DNA from: Manduca sexta
Lineage: Eukaryota > Arthropoda > Insecta > Lepidoptera > Sphingidae
Reading direction: 5' to 3'
Length of the DNA stretch: 64,000 nucleotides
Assembly: GCF_014839805.1 (NCBI RefSeq)
Contig: NC_051138.1
Span: 7,686,983 to 7,750,982, forward strand
Of the stretch, positions 13,601 to 24,956 are shown piece by piece; the stretch's first letter is position 1; the number at the start of each line of letters is the position of its first letter. Under the pieces are notes generated by a model that was not told the origin of the DNA, searched no databases, and saw only the letters and a program-made list of their open reading frames with translations. A program made the position numbers and the translations under genes.

Positions 13601-16600
13601 TATAGCGAAGAAAAAATTAAAGATTTAGAAAAGAAGTTACGTTCCCTTGAACTAGAATGTCATAATGAGGAACAACAAAAAGAAAATGCGCGATGCCAGT
13701 TCCATGATTTAATTCGAAGGCTATCTGCCGCACTAGATGCTGATTTCTGCGATTCTACACATACTCACTCGCCGGAAAGCCTTATAATTAAAGCCGCGGA
13801 ATTAGTTCAGGAAATAACTCGCCTAAAGAACAAATGCATGAATACAATGGAAAATCTCTCATCCTTAGAGCAAGACTTACGAAGTTGTAGAGATGCTTTA
13901 GAAAGATCTAATGCAGACAAGGAAATATTACAAAGACAGCTTTCCTCGCAACTTCTCGATATCGAAAGGTTGAAACAGGAGAAAGAATCATTAGCGGTGC
14001 AGAATCGGGTCATTGAACGTGAGTTACACGAAGCCAGAGACAAATTAACACATTGCACAAAAAATTTAAACGTGGTGACCGATAATGTAAATCAGAATGA
14101 ATCTATGATAGTTCAATTAAAAGGTATATTTAATTTAAATATTTCTATGTTTCGCTATTCTCAGCTTATTGTCGTTACCGATTTTAATCAATTTATTGAT
14201 TTATTTTAAGAGGATTTAAGGCATCGAGATGAAAAGTATCAGCGACTACAAGCTGAATTCCGCAACACAATGGAGTCCATAGCTATCCTTCTTAGCTTGC
14301 CAACAAGATTTGTAGAAGCACATGAAAGTACGATTAAAGACCGTATACGAGAAATTTTGAGTGATAATAAAGATAAATCAGTGGTGAGATTCATGTCAAA
14401 AGAAATTCTTTTTTATAAAAAGATTACATAAACATTTATAAAATATTTTTTTATTAGCAAATAGACGCTCTACGTGATAAATTGGGAATGGAATCCCAAC
14501 AACTGGGCAGAACTGCACACTTACACGATCAAGCGACGACGCGAGTTCGCATCCTAGAAGATGAAAGAAATATGCTCGAGGCAAAAGTACACAAGTTAGA
14601 ATCGGAACTCAATGCTTTGGAACTCTCCAGAGAAAGTCTTCGGAAAGACAAGGCCAACGTAAGTCCCTAACGTGATTTACATTTAAGGTCTATGCATTTC
14701 GATTATAATTAATGTAACTAGTTTAAATAAGAGTAATAAATGCGGAAGTACCTATATTGTATCACGCGCGTCGCGCACTCTGCATTACTTTTACAGTTTG
14801 TAGCATTCCTGGAGCGTCTAAGCAGAACGCTAAATATGGATGAGTTGACTCAAGATGTCGGCATAGAATTGCACACTGAATCCATTATGCACCGCGCCGA
14901 GCAGTTAGCGAGACTTGAGAGCGATAAAATTGTTGACAAGGTCAGTCAGTGGGTTGCATGTAAGTAAACGCCTACTCGTATAGCGAGTAATGCTCTTGAG
15001 TTATCTTATTATATTAATGTAAACTTATTATTCAACTCAGTGAAGTTTCATATTTCGATAGCATATTTAATACTATGTTGAATTTGTACTTAAGAGAACC
15101 ATCCTTCTATATCTTCTATATTTTTTTTATAGAAATAGTTATATATTGTTACGTATCCTAACCATCGGCAAAAGGTTCATATAACCCGATTCTTGTCTGC
15201 TCATCTTTCGTACAATCTCAATATCATTAGAACGATTTGCATACATTAGTACATATAATATGTTGTGCCGGGTTCTCTTACAGAAAATTAACGATTTGCC
15301 ACTGGTCCCTACTTATATCAGAATCTCTTGCAAGATTGACTTGATAGAATAGCTTTGATCGTTTTTACGTGATAAATTCAGTCTTAGAATGTCATTAAAT
15401 ATGAAACTAAAATTACTCCGATAGGACGAAAATACGTGATTTCCATGGTAATATAAGCAGGTATTACATTTTGTTCTCGATTCAGACCGCGCTTTTTCCA
15501 GAATAGCAATCTAAAGGTACGATAGGTTTCGAAAGCTTTATATCTAATGAAGTAATTTAGGAACTAGTTTAGGGGGATTCCGAGATCATTCCTACAAAAA
15601 AAAATACTTTACATTAACTAATGTATCAGATATTGATTTTATCATAACATCTAATTTTGTCACATTAAACATTACTCATGTGTTGTGTTATATATTAATT
15701 GATCGTGTTTTATATAGCTGCTATATTACGGATACTATGGCACACTACCGCGGCTGCGCAGAGAGCGATCTTTCCATGATTTGCCCTATCTAAAAGAAGT
15801 AAGACCTAACCCAAATTGGCATGCAATTAATATTGATGCAATATTTAACGATCAAACACATTATTTAGAAAAGCCACCAACTTCATTATGTTCAACTGGC
15901 TGGTCTGTATGGCTCAGGCATTGTAGTCGTAAGTGCATTTGAAACAAATGACAAACTAACAGTGCAAAACAAAAAACCTGATCACGCTATTAAAAACCAA
16001 TTAACACTTATGCCATGATTGGCGACTTAGTAGTAATCATTAGTGAACTCATTTTGTATTTTAATTTTGTATTTAGATTTTTTTAATAAATCTTTATTTC
16101 TCATTATTGTTAGTTTTTATTTATACTAAATTCGTGTCTAGTATTGGATATTCATTAGAAACAGTAACTTTTGTCGTAAAATTGTTAATTGACTTCAAAA
16201 TATCAACACCTGTAAAGTAGGTACTTACCTTTATATGTTTTTTTGTCATAATCTTATTTTTGCAGACAGCTGTAGTGTATCAATTACAGAGACGAATAAA
16301 AATCCTGAGGGAGCAGCTGCAAAGAAAAGACTTACACCTGGACTTACTGCGCCGCAAACTGAGTGTGCAAGTTGGTGACTATGTAGAAAATTAATCTAAC
16401 CCAAGTTTACATGCAAATTTTATAAAATCACACACACACACACACAAGGAAAAATGCATCACGCAGCGGTCTCTTTAACGGTATTTATTATGTTAGCAAC
16501 GAATCTATACAATTTTACTCAAGTGTTCAAAGAACTAATTGCATTCTAATAGACGACTGTTTTACATACGACAGGATATATAATAGAAATTTGTGTGCTA

Positions 16601-19600
16601 TTGCAACTTTTATGGCAAATTCTGGGTCGCAGGTAAATATCGATTTAAAAGATATAAAAATACATTATTCAACGCAGCAAAAGTTAATAGATGTTGCGCA
16701 CGACACTTTCCAAATTTCATCACAATTTAATCACAGGACGAAAGTTCTCGCGTGCGCGCAGTGCTGCAGGCAGAGCGGGATGAAGCAGTGTCGCGCAACA
16801 AAAAGCTGGCACGCCAGTGCGACAAGCTGGCCGTGCAGCTCGGTGATGCGCGCGCGCAACTACGAGACCTTAATGCACAGCTCGCAGACGCTGCTGAGTA
16901 CAAGGTAGGAATGCAATACTATAACAATTTTGCATAATGCAGACAATTATGACGGTATCAGTACACACTCAAATTCTTAGTGAAATCTTCCATGTACGCG
17001 ATGTATGGACGGCTTGCGCATAACAACATACAAGTTCAGTCAGACTTTTGCTAGTCAACCAGAGTTCTGGGCAAAGCTTACCATATAAAAGTAAAGTAGT
17101 TGGCAATATTTTCAAGGTTATAAAAATCTAGATATTTGAAAAAATATATATGAATATATTATGAATTGATGAAATTTCCTTATTAATCCAAATGCGTCAA
17201 ATACAACACAGTCACAGAGTCAAATACAACAATAACAGTTCAAAATAAACAAGTTCTCGGTATTATCACATTTATTATATCTATCTATACTTTTGAATAA
17301 TCACAATATACTACAATATAAAGTAGAATGCCGGATACAGATGTCCAGGTTCACTTTTTGTTTTGTATCCTGTTTTTAGGCCAGAATATTTTATTTTATT
17401 CAAATGTCATGAATTAATATCATTAAGTAATGCCGCAACACTTTTCTTAATAACTGTACAGTTACAATTTAAATTTATGAGGTAGGTAATTACTTATTTA
17501 CCATATTCTTGAAAAATATAAGAAACATTTACACAGTGTAAACTAACGTTTTTATTTGAACAGTAGTTTACTTACATTGTCATGGCATGTGGTCTAAAAC
17601 ACCTTGGCCCACACTCACCTTCAAAACCCCTATTACGGAAGTGTCGCATTCAAATTAATACCTAGATAGTTACTCCAAATGTTTTCTTTATTACGATTTC
17701 GTATAAATTAATACCTAATTGAATATAATATTCAATAGATGAATGAGCTTTGTATATATTTCCGTTTTGCTGGCGTTAGTATGATAAAATATTATTTAGG
17801 TAGCTACAAGGAAGTGGAAAGTAATATTACATAACAATTAAAGTTTAAATAAATTTAATAGAATATTGTTATATAGGTATACACGTTTTACTAGTAGACG
17901 GCAGATTACTGGAATACCAATTTACATTAACAAGGTTGAAGTGATTATCTTAATAGAATCGTGGTCACATTTACTCACTATACATACAGTCTTTGTACCA
18001 ATAAATCAATAAAGAATTTTATATCAAGTAAAGTGACGATAAAAACTAGTTATCGGTAATACATTAGATCACGTCATTGGAACGAGCACGGAAAATAGAA
18101 GAATTGCAGAAGAAATTGGACGAATCGGAGATATTGCGCTCTCGGTACAACCGCAAGGTCTGCGTACTAAAGGACCAGGTCCGCGCCACGGGAGAAACAT
18201 TTGAACAAGAGAGGACTACTACTGAGCACCAGATAAACATATTGCGAGATGACCTTGCCAGGACGAAGGAAGCGCTCGCCGAATGTCAACGGAGAGAAGC
18301 GCAACTGCAGAGTTTTAGGTAAATACGCATGGTTGTATTAGTAAACATATTTAGAGTTGAAAACTGACCATCATATCACAATTAGCAGGATAATATTTTG
18401 CAATCGTTTACACTCATTTATTAAGTTACTTCTAGACCTTGTCTACATTGCCATTATTGATAAAGGACAATTAGCAGGAGAACCTGTTAGCACACATGCA
18501 GTATTAGAGTCACATTCCAATAACATCCTGAACTTCTCACGACGAAGCGACATTGTTATTCAATATAATATTATCGTGTAGTATACGATCCGAGAAATGA
18601 CATGATCTGCCTATATTCAAACCTGCCCGGCGGAATTTAAGTGCTAGTCTCACGGAGTATAGAATTATAGTCCTCCGATCTGCAGACCAAAGCCATAATA
18701 AAGTTTTATCTTATTTAGCAATTGCTGCTGTTTGCCGAAAATTTTGGAATAACATGAGTCACGTATGCCGATCAATGTCCGGATGTTTACTTTTCGCTTA
18801 CGACTTAGTTTCTCACTAATCTTACTCTTGTCATTTTACAATTAGTTTATTTAAACCTTTAAATCATTTTTATTATTACATATAGCTAGTTAATAGATTT
18901 TTATATATATATAAATAAATGGTGCTGTAAAATTTGGATTCTAAGTAATATAAGTATAAAAGTAAGTACACATCTTTCGAAAGCAAATTGTAATTCCGTG
19001 GAGAACATTGTGCAGTAAAAGTTCATGGTTGTACTCTGTTGTAATGCGCACGTTTTTCTGTATGGTCTAGGAACTCAATTGCTAAACTACTTGGAATTTT
19101 GGTGCCGGCGTCGGTGTCTGATTTCGAGATGGTCTCCCGGCTGCAGAAGCTTATAGATGCCCACCACGACTTCACTGTCGTATCGCGACGGTATGACGAC
19201 CCAACATTGCTGCGTGCTTCCTCCCGGTCACCACCACCATCGCGATGCAGGACCAGGACGCCAGATAGGTAATATCTATAAATAATAAAGATTTTTCTCA
19301 TAAGGAGTTTGACATTTCAGTTTTACCTAAGGGCCGAACATTCGTCGCCTAATTATCTGCCATGAAACGATGTAACAGCATCAGCTGACTAATTTATGCA
19401 AGTTAACAGAAGCCCCTTCAAATCAAACTTTACCAAACTAAAAAAAAAACAATTTGTAAAATGTAAAAGTAATTCTGGAATACTTAAAATTTGAAATGAT
19501 TTGATAGGTAGAATTGTTGGCGAACATTTGTCAGTTCCGTATAGTTCAATTTATTTGTAGAGCGTGGTTCGCGTAACATCTTCTTGGGTTGGTATGCGAG

Positions 19601-21175
19601 ACACACTATAAATATTAAGGAATGTTAATATAAAGCATCTGCCTTGGGAGTGTAGATGTACCGCGTACGCGTTACGAAATCGCTCTGAGGTCCTAGGTTC
19701 GAATCCCGGGTACGGCAAAATTATAATTGGGTTTTTCTGCTTTAGAATTTGTGCCCAATATGGCGACAGGCTCACCGCCTACTAAATCATGGGACGGAAC
19801 ACACACCGCGAAAAGTGGGTGTTCTGGTCACCTCTGCCTATGCATTCGAAGGCATGATGTGTATATTTATTTTTTGTTAGTATACTGTGGGTTTGTAGGT
19901 ATATCCATAGGTCATAAAGTTGTTCTTGACGATGGTTATGTGTTTATTACTTAAAACGCTATCCTCGTCTGTAAAATATCTCCCATAGGAGGTAAGATTC
20001 GTCTTTGTTACCTTTTTGGAACGACTATTAACGCTAAATTATAACGCGATATTATCAAACCTTATTTGGTATGCACAAAGCCACACAGTTTAAAAGTAGC
20101 CTTGAATCTTTGTGTGTAAGCTATAATGTGATTTAAATCCCTAAAAAGTAAAAATATAGAACACATGAATAAATCGTTGGTGGCATTGACAGTATGGTAG
20201 ATTATTAAAATTAGTGTTGATACGTGGTCATGGTCATGTTAACATATTTTAAAATCCATTGAATTCTACTCTACATGGGGTTTTATACTTATTCATTTGC
20301 AGCAAATAGACTAAACTAAGCATACAAGTATATAAAATTGGTATTTAAATAATTTTCCGGCCAAATTAGACAGGGTGCTAGGCTTTTCGTCTCTGACTTA
20401 TCTGTAATACCAGCTGCTAAGTACTCACACGCATGGATCTCATGTATTTCTCTATTTATTTAAATACTAAGATTAAAATTATTACAGGTTATTGAAATCT
20501 AAAACTGCCTCAGTGGCGTACCTAGTTGTCATGATTGCGTGAGCGATACGATACCAATCAAGTCCTGGGATCAAATCCCGAGTCGAACAACTGATTTTGG
20601 GTTTATTTGCAGTACTTATCACCCTTTACTCTGGAATTAGTGCCCAATATAGCGACAACCTCGCACTCCTCGAACAGAAACGAAAAATTCGTGCTCTGGT
20701 TGCACCTCTAACTACTTCAGGGATAAAACGTGATCAGGGGCGGCTGTGGATGTAGACTTAGACTTAGATTTCCGTCAGAGGAAGCCTGCAGTCGTCCCTA
20801 ACGCGCCGAGGAGGGCCACCGCGGAGCTTTAGTTGGTATGCCGTGCGTTGTATATAGGTTAGGGACTCGGCCCGGCGGTCGCCTGTAGGTCGACATCAAA
20901 TCCGGGCGACGCAACGCCGGGTCGTAAGACATGGTGACCCCAACATAATCGCTCAGTCGCCCCCACGAAGGCTAAGCGGTAGTCATAAAAAAACTTTCTC
21001 CGCGGAAAAAAAAAACGATAAAACGTGATGTGTGTGTGTGTGTCAAATGTAACGCCATCCACTATATTTAAAGTTTTTGATTGATTTCAGATCCCTACGT
21101 TACGATGACTCTGGGTATGCTGATCCCGCCTTCGATCTTGAGGATGACTTGTACAAAGGCCGTGCGGCCTTGTGA
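10679..21175 (+). CDS. Ccdc170: CCDC170-like coiled-coil protein
   Basis: Eleven exons, all phases consistent: 10679-10756, 13210-13299, 13385-14123, 14211-14383, 14458-14658, 14797-14940, 16266-16370, 16737-16904, 18068-18318, 19071-19268, 21091-21175; 743 residues, close to the human CCDC170 length. The start is the ATG in a strong CACCATGG context. Almost the whole protein is heptad-rich coiled coil (long E/K/Q/R runs from exon 3 onward). The orthology call rests on the C-terminal half: FLERLSRTLNMDEL, HRAEQLARLESDK, LQRRIKILREQLQRKDLHLD, QAERDEAVSRNKKLARQCDK, RARKIEELQKKLDES and a final SDFEMVSRLQKLIDAHHDF, which follow remembered vertebrate CCDC170 block by block. Human CCDC170 is reported at the Golgi, where it stabilises microtubules; the insect role is inference. 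The C-terminal tail after the coiled coil is Arg/Ser/Pro-rich. Confidence 0.85.
10901..10936. repeat. fragment related to the fold-back element at 47021
   Basis: CGCACTT followed by 21 bases and GTTGTGCG closely resembles the left half of the inverted-repeat element at 47021-47110. Both share the short GTAGTAGGT / GTAAAAGGT core. Confidence 0.5.
12225..12599. repeat. palindrome split by the SINE
   Basis: ATAAATTGTTCAATA at 12225-12239 is exactly complementary to 12585-12599. Removing the SINE and one copy of its target duplication leaves a 15-bp stem with an 8-base loop, so the SINE entered the loop of a fold-back sequence. Confidence 0.8.
12248..12572 (-). mobile_element. tRNA-derived SINE (family A), copy 2
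   Basis: Reverse-strand copy of the element at 6350-6695: the head (GGGTGCGACGATAGCCTAGT) is at the right end and the B-box-like CAGGTTCAAATCCC follows. AATAGGTAGTAT at 12236-12247 and 12573-12584 is a clear 12-bp target duplication. Lies in CCDC170 intron 1. Confidence 0.9.
15718..15928 (+). other. candidate alternative exon of CCDC170
   Basis: A 211-bp stretch open in one frame for 70 codons, with a splice acceptor (TTTTATATAG) exactly before it and a strong donor (GTCGTAAGT) at its end. The deduced peptide has ordinary protein composition (GTLPRLRRERSFHDLP, later TGWSVWLRHCS) and unusually GC-rich codons for an intron. It lies between exons 14797-14940 and 16266-16370, which join in phase 0. 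Its length leaves remainder 1, so inclusion would shift the next exon and end the protein at a TGA just past 16370. It could also be a chance ORF or part of a nested gene. Confidence 0.45.
16429..16446. repeat. (CA)9 microsatellite
   Basis: Nine uninterrupted CA units 59 bases after the donor of the CCDC170 exon 16266-16370. Confidence 0.95.
19640..19880 (+). mobile_element. tRNA-derived SINE (family B), copy 1
   Basis: tRNA-like head with a near-perfect B box GGTTCGAATCC (19696-19706), then a body containing GAATTTGTGCCCAATATGGC that is shared with the copy at 20505-20760. Lies in the last CCDC170 intron. Boundaries approximate. Confidence 0.75.
20505..20760 (+). mobile_element. tRNA-derived SINE (family B), copy 2
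   Basis: Head with B-box-like GGATCAAATCC (20568-20578) and the body block GAATTAGTGCCCAATATAGC, matching the copy 0.9 kb upstream in the same orientation. Boundaries approximate. Confidence 0.7.
20761..21010. repeat. GC-rich segment, probable repeat remnant
   Basis: About 250 bp far richer in G+C than the surrounding intron, ending in an A run. Broken by stops in the frames I checked. Probably the tail of a non-LTR element, but I cannot assign it. Confidence 0.35.
21029..21043. repeat. (TG)7 microsatellite
   Basis: Uninterrupted TG units 48 bases upstream of the final CCDC170 exon. Confidence 0.95.
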
Positions 21176-21551
21176 CAGTCGCGTCGACGCGCACTAGATT
21201 TCAATCGCGCGCGAGGATATGCAAAATATGTTGAATCTTAGAGGAACCCTATAAAACCAAGGTATCAAGTAATAATGTATCGGATATGACAAATTATATT
21301 TACCTCATAAAAAATATAGATATATTGTGAATCGGATGACAATTATGAGACTAACTGGTTACTTGCCTAATGATTTGCCATTCTACATAAAAATTAAACT
21401 GCAATGCACTGCGCTGCGCTCGTCATACTGAGATTTAATAATATGATAAGTCTATAATGTGAGTACACGAGAAATTACGGCGCACATATAATAATTAAAA
21501 TATTCGTTTACTAATATGTCAGTATTACCAGTACGACAGAAATTAAATCAT

Positions 21552-21767
21552 GTGGTAAGATATATTTTATATCCGCCAGGATAGCGACCACCGCGCCGTA
21601 CATAAAGTGTTAAAACCTGCCATAGTTGCCGACATAAGTGTGTCGCGTTCCGGAATCAGCCCGTGTATATCCGGTTCCAACAGGCCGGCATAATTGTGTA
21701 CCCACTCCACTTAATATCAGGTGCAGTGGGGTAACTTTGTCGTGCACGTTATAATAAAAAAAAAAAG
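21552..21767 (+). mobile_element. unclassified SINE-like repeat, copy 2
   Basis: Same family as 4810-5048 and 57321-57527: shares GTGGTAAGATATATTTTATA, GTTAAAACCTGCCATAGT, TGTCGCGTTCCGG and CAGGTGCAGTGGGG. Ends in an eleven-base A run. Lies in the CCDC170 3' flank. Confidence 0.75.
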
Positions 21768-22134
21768 TGGTAAGTACTCCCAACTCAGAGTTCCACACAG
21801 ACTCTCGCATAGAGAAACCTGGCCAGGCATATAATTGGGATTATTAACCTATAATATAATCGATGTAAGCACATAAGGTAGTTATATATTTTGAAATTTT
21901 ATATATCTACACACCCCATAACATTTAATATACTCGTAGATGTAGAGTGCTCACACAAAATTATAGGTAATAACTATATTAAAATTTATAGTGTAAAATA
22001 CACAACATGAAAATCGTACTGTATGTCTAAATACAGATATATAAACTTTTAGGAAAGAAATATCGAATGTTTTGTTATTATTGTTAACGACAGGATTATA
22101 TATAAATATAATAAGTATATAGCGTAAAGACTAT

Positions 22135-22140
22135 AATAAA
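22135..22140 (+). terminator. candidate CCDC170 polyadenylation signal
   Basis: AATAAA about 960 bases after the stop codon. If used, the 3' UTR contains the SINE-like copy at 21552-21767. Confidence 0.45.
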
Positions 22141-22734
22141 GTATGTGTTCAGTGTTATTTTATTTTTTTATGTTATCGGTATTATATTAAGTCTCGTAAC
22201 GAATAGGTAGCACCTATCTACAGTAGAATGTAATGTAATTATTTAGTCCTTTTTCGAAAAAAAATATGTCTGCGCACATATTTATTATTTGTTGCAAGTA
22301 TTATTAATTTTTAAAACATCATAAGGATATTTAAAGCTATTTATTAAAGAATTGACCATCACTGCGTTTTTTATTGATAGAGCGTTTCCATTGAATTTCC
22401 TATATTAACATTAAGTATTGACATAACTTCCTGTACAGTGGCGCGCCATTTGGCAATATGCTTAATAAATTATTCCCGTAAATAAAGCGACCAACTTTTT
22501 TGACTATCGATTAACTTATGTCCCGACTCATGCGCTCGTGTCTCTTCGATAGTTGAAAGTAAATCAAGTCTAAAAGACAGAACAAGTTATCGTTGTCAAT
22601 AATAGTGCAAAAGCTATATGTGTGTAATATAACATTCAAGGGCGATTTACCAACCTGTATGACGCGGAAATTCTTTGTAATGAGTATCCTATCCACACAG
22701 ACCTACGAGTTCCAGAAATGGTCCCGCATAGGAA

Positions 22735-22915
22735 GACAAATATACCCCCTTATTCATAGACTTATCTATCTAAAGACGGAGTAAAGTTGTGATAACAAGT
22801 CCGTTTCTCAGTGCTGACGGCATAGCAGCCTTCGCAGTGCCTAGACATGGGGCCGTTTGATTGGCTAATATTGAGATAACAACAATAAGTACCACATTAC
22901 AAAGCGTTGTTTAAT
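22735..22915. mobile_element. MITE-like interspersed repeat
   Basis: Starts ACCCCCTTATTCATAGA-like and contains GTTTCTCAGTGCTGACGGCA and CCGTTTGATTGGCTAATATT, blocks I associate with a widespread lepidopteran non-autonomous element. Only one copy in this window, so the call rests on memory. Confidence 0.45.
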
Positions 22916-23269
22916 GGATATGTTTAATCCCCTACACAAAATAACTCTAAAAGGAAAAAAATAGTATGAATTTGTCGTTTCACTTTATTATAAATATCTA
23001 GTAACATTTTTTGCCAAGCGTCTTCTCGTAAGAGGATCGAACAACGGACCGGAGAAATAAAAAATGTTTAATGACAAACAATTATATTTTTTGTCTTTTA
23101 GAGACTTTTTGTGTCAGGGGTTATTTAAACTTTTAATTATATATTTATTTCAATCTTTTTAATATCTATTTCTCGATCATGGCCTCGATACCACGTCTGA
23201 AAAATACCACCTAAGTAATATTCCATCAAATTTAACATCAATCAGACCTGTGATACAGGAAACATACTG

Positions 23270-23465
23270 AGAATTTTCAAATGCCAGAACTGATCTTCAT
23301 AAATTGCAGCTAAAGACTATCTTGATCACGTCAATTTGCAACCAAAAAAATCGGTCCATTCATTTGGGATCTACTATTCGACAGACTTACAGATACACAG
23401 ATACATGCCTTAAACTTATAACACCCTCCTTTTTCCGACGAAGGTTAAAAATAGTTAATAGGGTA
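23270..23465. mobile_element. interspersed repeat fragment
   Basis: Contains AAACTTATAACACCCTCCTT followed by a short G/A-rich stretch, a tail seen in many lepidopteran repeats. Family not assigned. Confidence 0.35.
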
Positions 23466-24956
23466 AAAACTGTTTTCTATCACGAAAACTGGAAATAAGT
23501 TCGCCGAGCTGAACCCGCATCAAGCTACAGATTAAGGATAAAATCTTAAAAATTATATGTGGATACGCAATATAAATGTGGATGACTGTACCAACTTATA
23601 CTTAGATACCACTCATGTAAATTTATTAGTTTATCTAATTACGTATGCAAGAAATAAAAATGTAACAAAACCACTTCCATCATTAAAATTAAAATCGAAA
23701 TATCCAGACGTACTCATATTATTACAAGGGTTGCCCCTACAATAATTACCTTACATATTTTCTTTTATTTTTTCGGAAAAACTATCGGATTGTAATTTCC
23801 TAAACGAATTTAACTGTAAATGAATATCTGCGATACAGTACATATTAATTCGTTCTTGTTTTATTTATTGAAAATAAGTTTTAAGGATACTTAAACATTA
23901 AAAAAAAAACATAAACACAACTCTTTACCAAGAAGGTTCCTTTGCTTACATTAGGTACCTACTAGTAGACTGGAATCGTTATTTTAAAAAATATTATATT
24001 ATAACCGGTTTCCACAAAATAGCCACATATTTTTCCCTGAGGATTACGAAGCTTACAGATATCCCCAACCCACGCTGTGACCTTAAACAGCCATTATAGG
24101 TGCCACAGCCAGTAAATGCTTGAGAGAGGTTCCTATCGATAAATTTTAAAGAACTGCATTGTTCGTTTCCATATTAGACTTTATTTGATGTATCTATCCC
24201 CTTGACGTTTTGGACAGCCCTTGTAAGTAAATAACATGCAAGTATTGAAAATATATGATGTAGGTACCTATGAATTCGAAATACTTTACTTATTTTTTGC
24301 CTCACTAATCTATATTCTATTTTAATTATCGTAAGCACGTTTTGTTACCTGATTTCAAACCAGTATATTCATAAAGCTGGCCTCTTATTTATTTCGATAC
24401 TAGACATGCAGAAGGGTAGTCCTGCAATAAATATCTAGATTTGTCTAGTTTTTGCAGCTTAGGAAATAGGGACCTATATAGAGTATCGTAATTTACTAGA
24501 TCATCACCACATTAAACTTAAAGAAGTGGGCAGAATAGGTACATTATATATGATTTTATGAGATACTTAAGCAAACAGATGTAAGTATCTTAAATCTACA
24601 AATAAAATCTATATCGGTAAGGGAGGCGTAATCCCTTCAGTAAGTACCTACAATACCTGTACCAAATATTTTAAATAGGTATTTACGATATAAAAAATAG
24701 CTAAAAGATATTACGGCAGTAACTAGATGTTTATAACTACCTACAGGATATTGTTGATACATATTGTAAAAAATATTATGACAATCGATATCCAAATTTA
24801 ATGTTTATCGCACATCACTTTATAGAACAAAGTTTAGGGTAGTCATAAATAATTTTGCTACCATGCATGACATCTGATATCCGTCGTGTATATTGCAGTG
24901 CATATTTGAAAAGAGTTAACATGGCCGATGTCGCAAATTTTGTAATAATCCCTAAA

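Larger units (their letters stand above)
22141..24920. other. intergenic spacer with repeat fragments
   Basis: AT-rich and without a supported gene. It holds the two repeat fragments listed at 22735 and 23270. Small open frames at 22593, 23304 and 23557 overlap or adjoin these and carry no recognised motif. Confidence 0.5.

Noticed and set aside
19690..19720. Possible tRNA gene from a good B box
   Set aside because: The A-box half does not fold as a tRNA, and the body continues as a SINE shared with 20505-20760.
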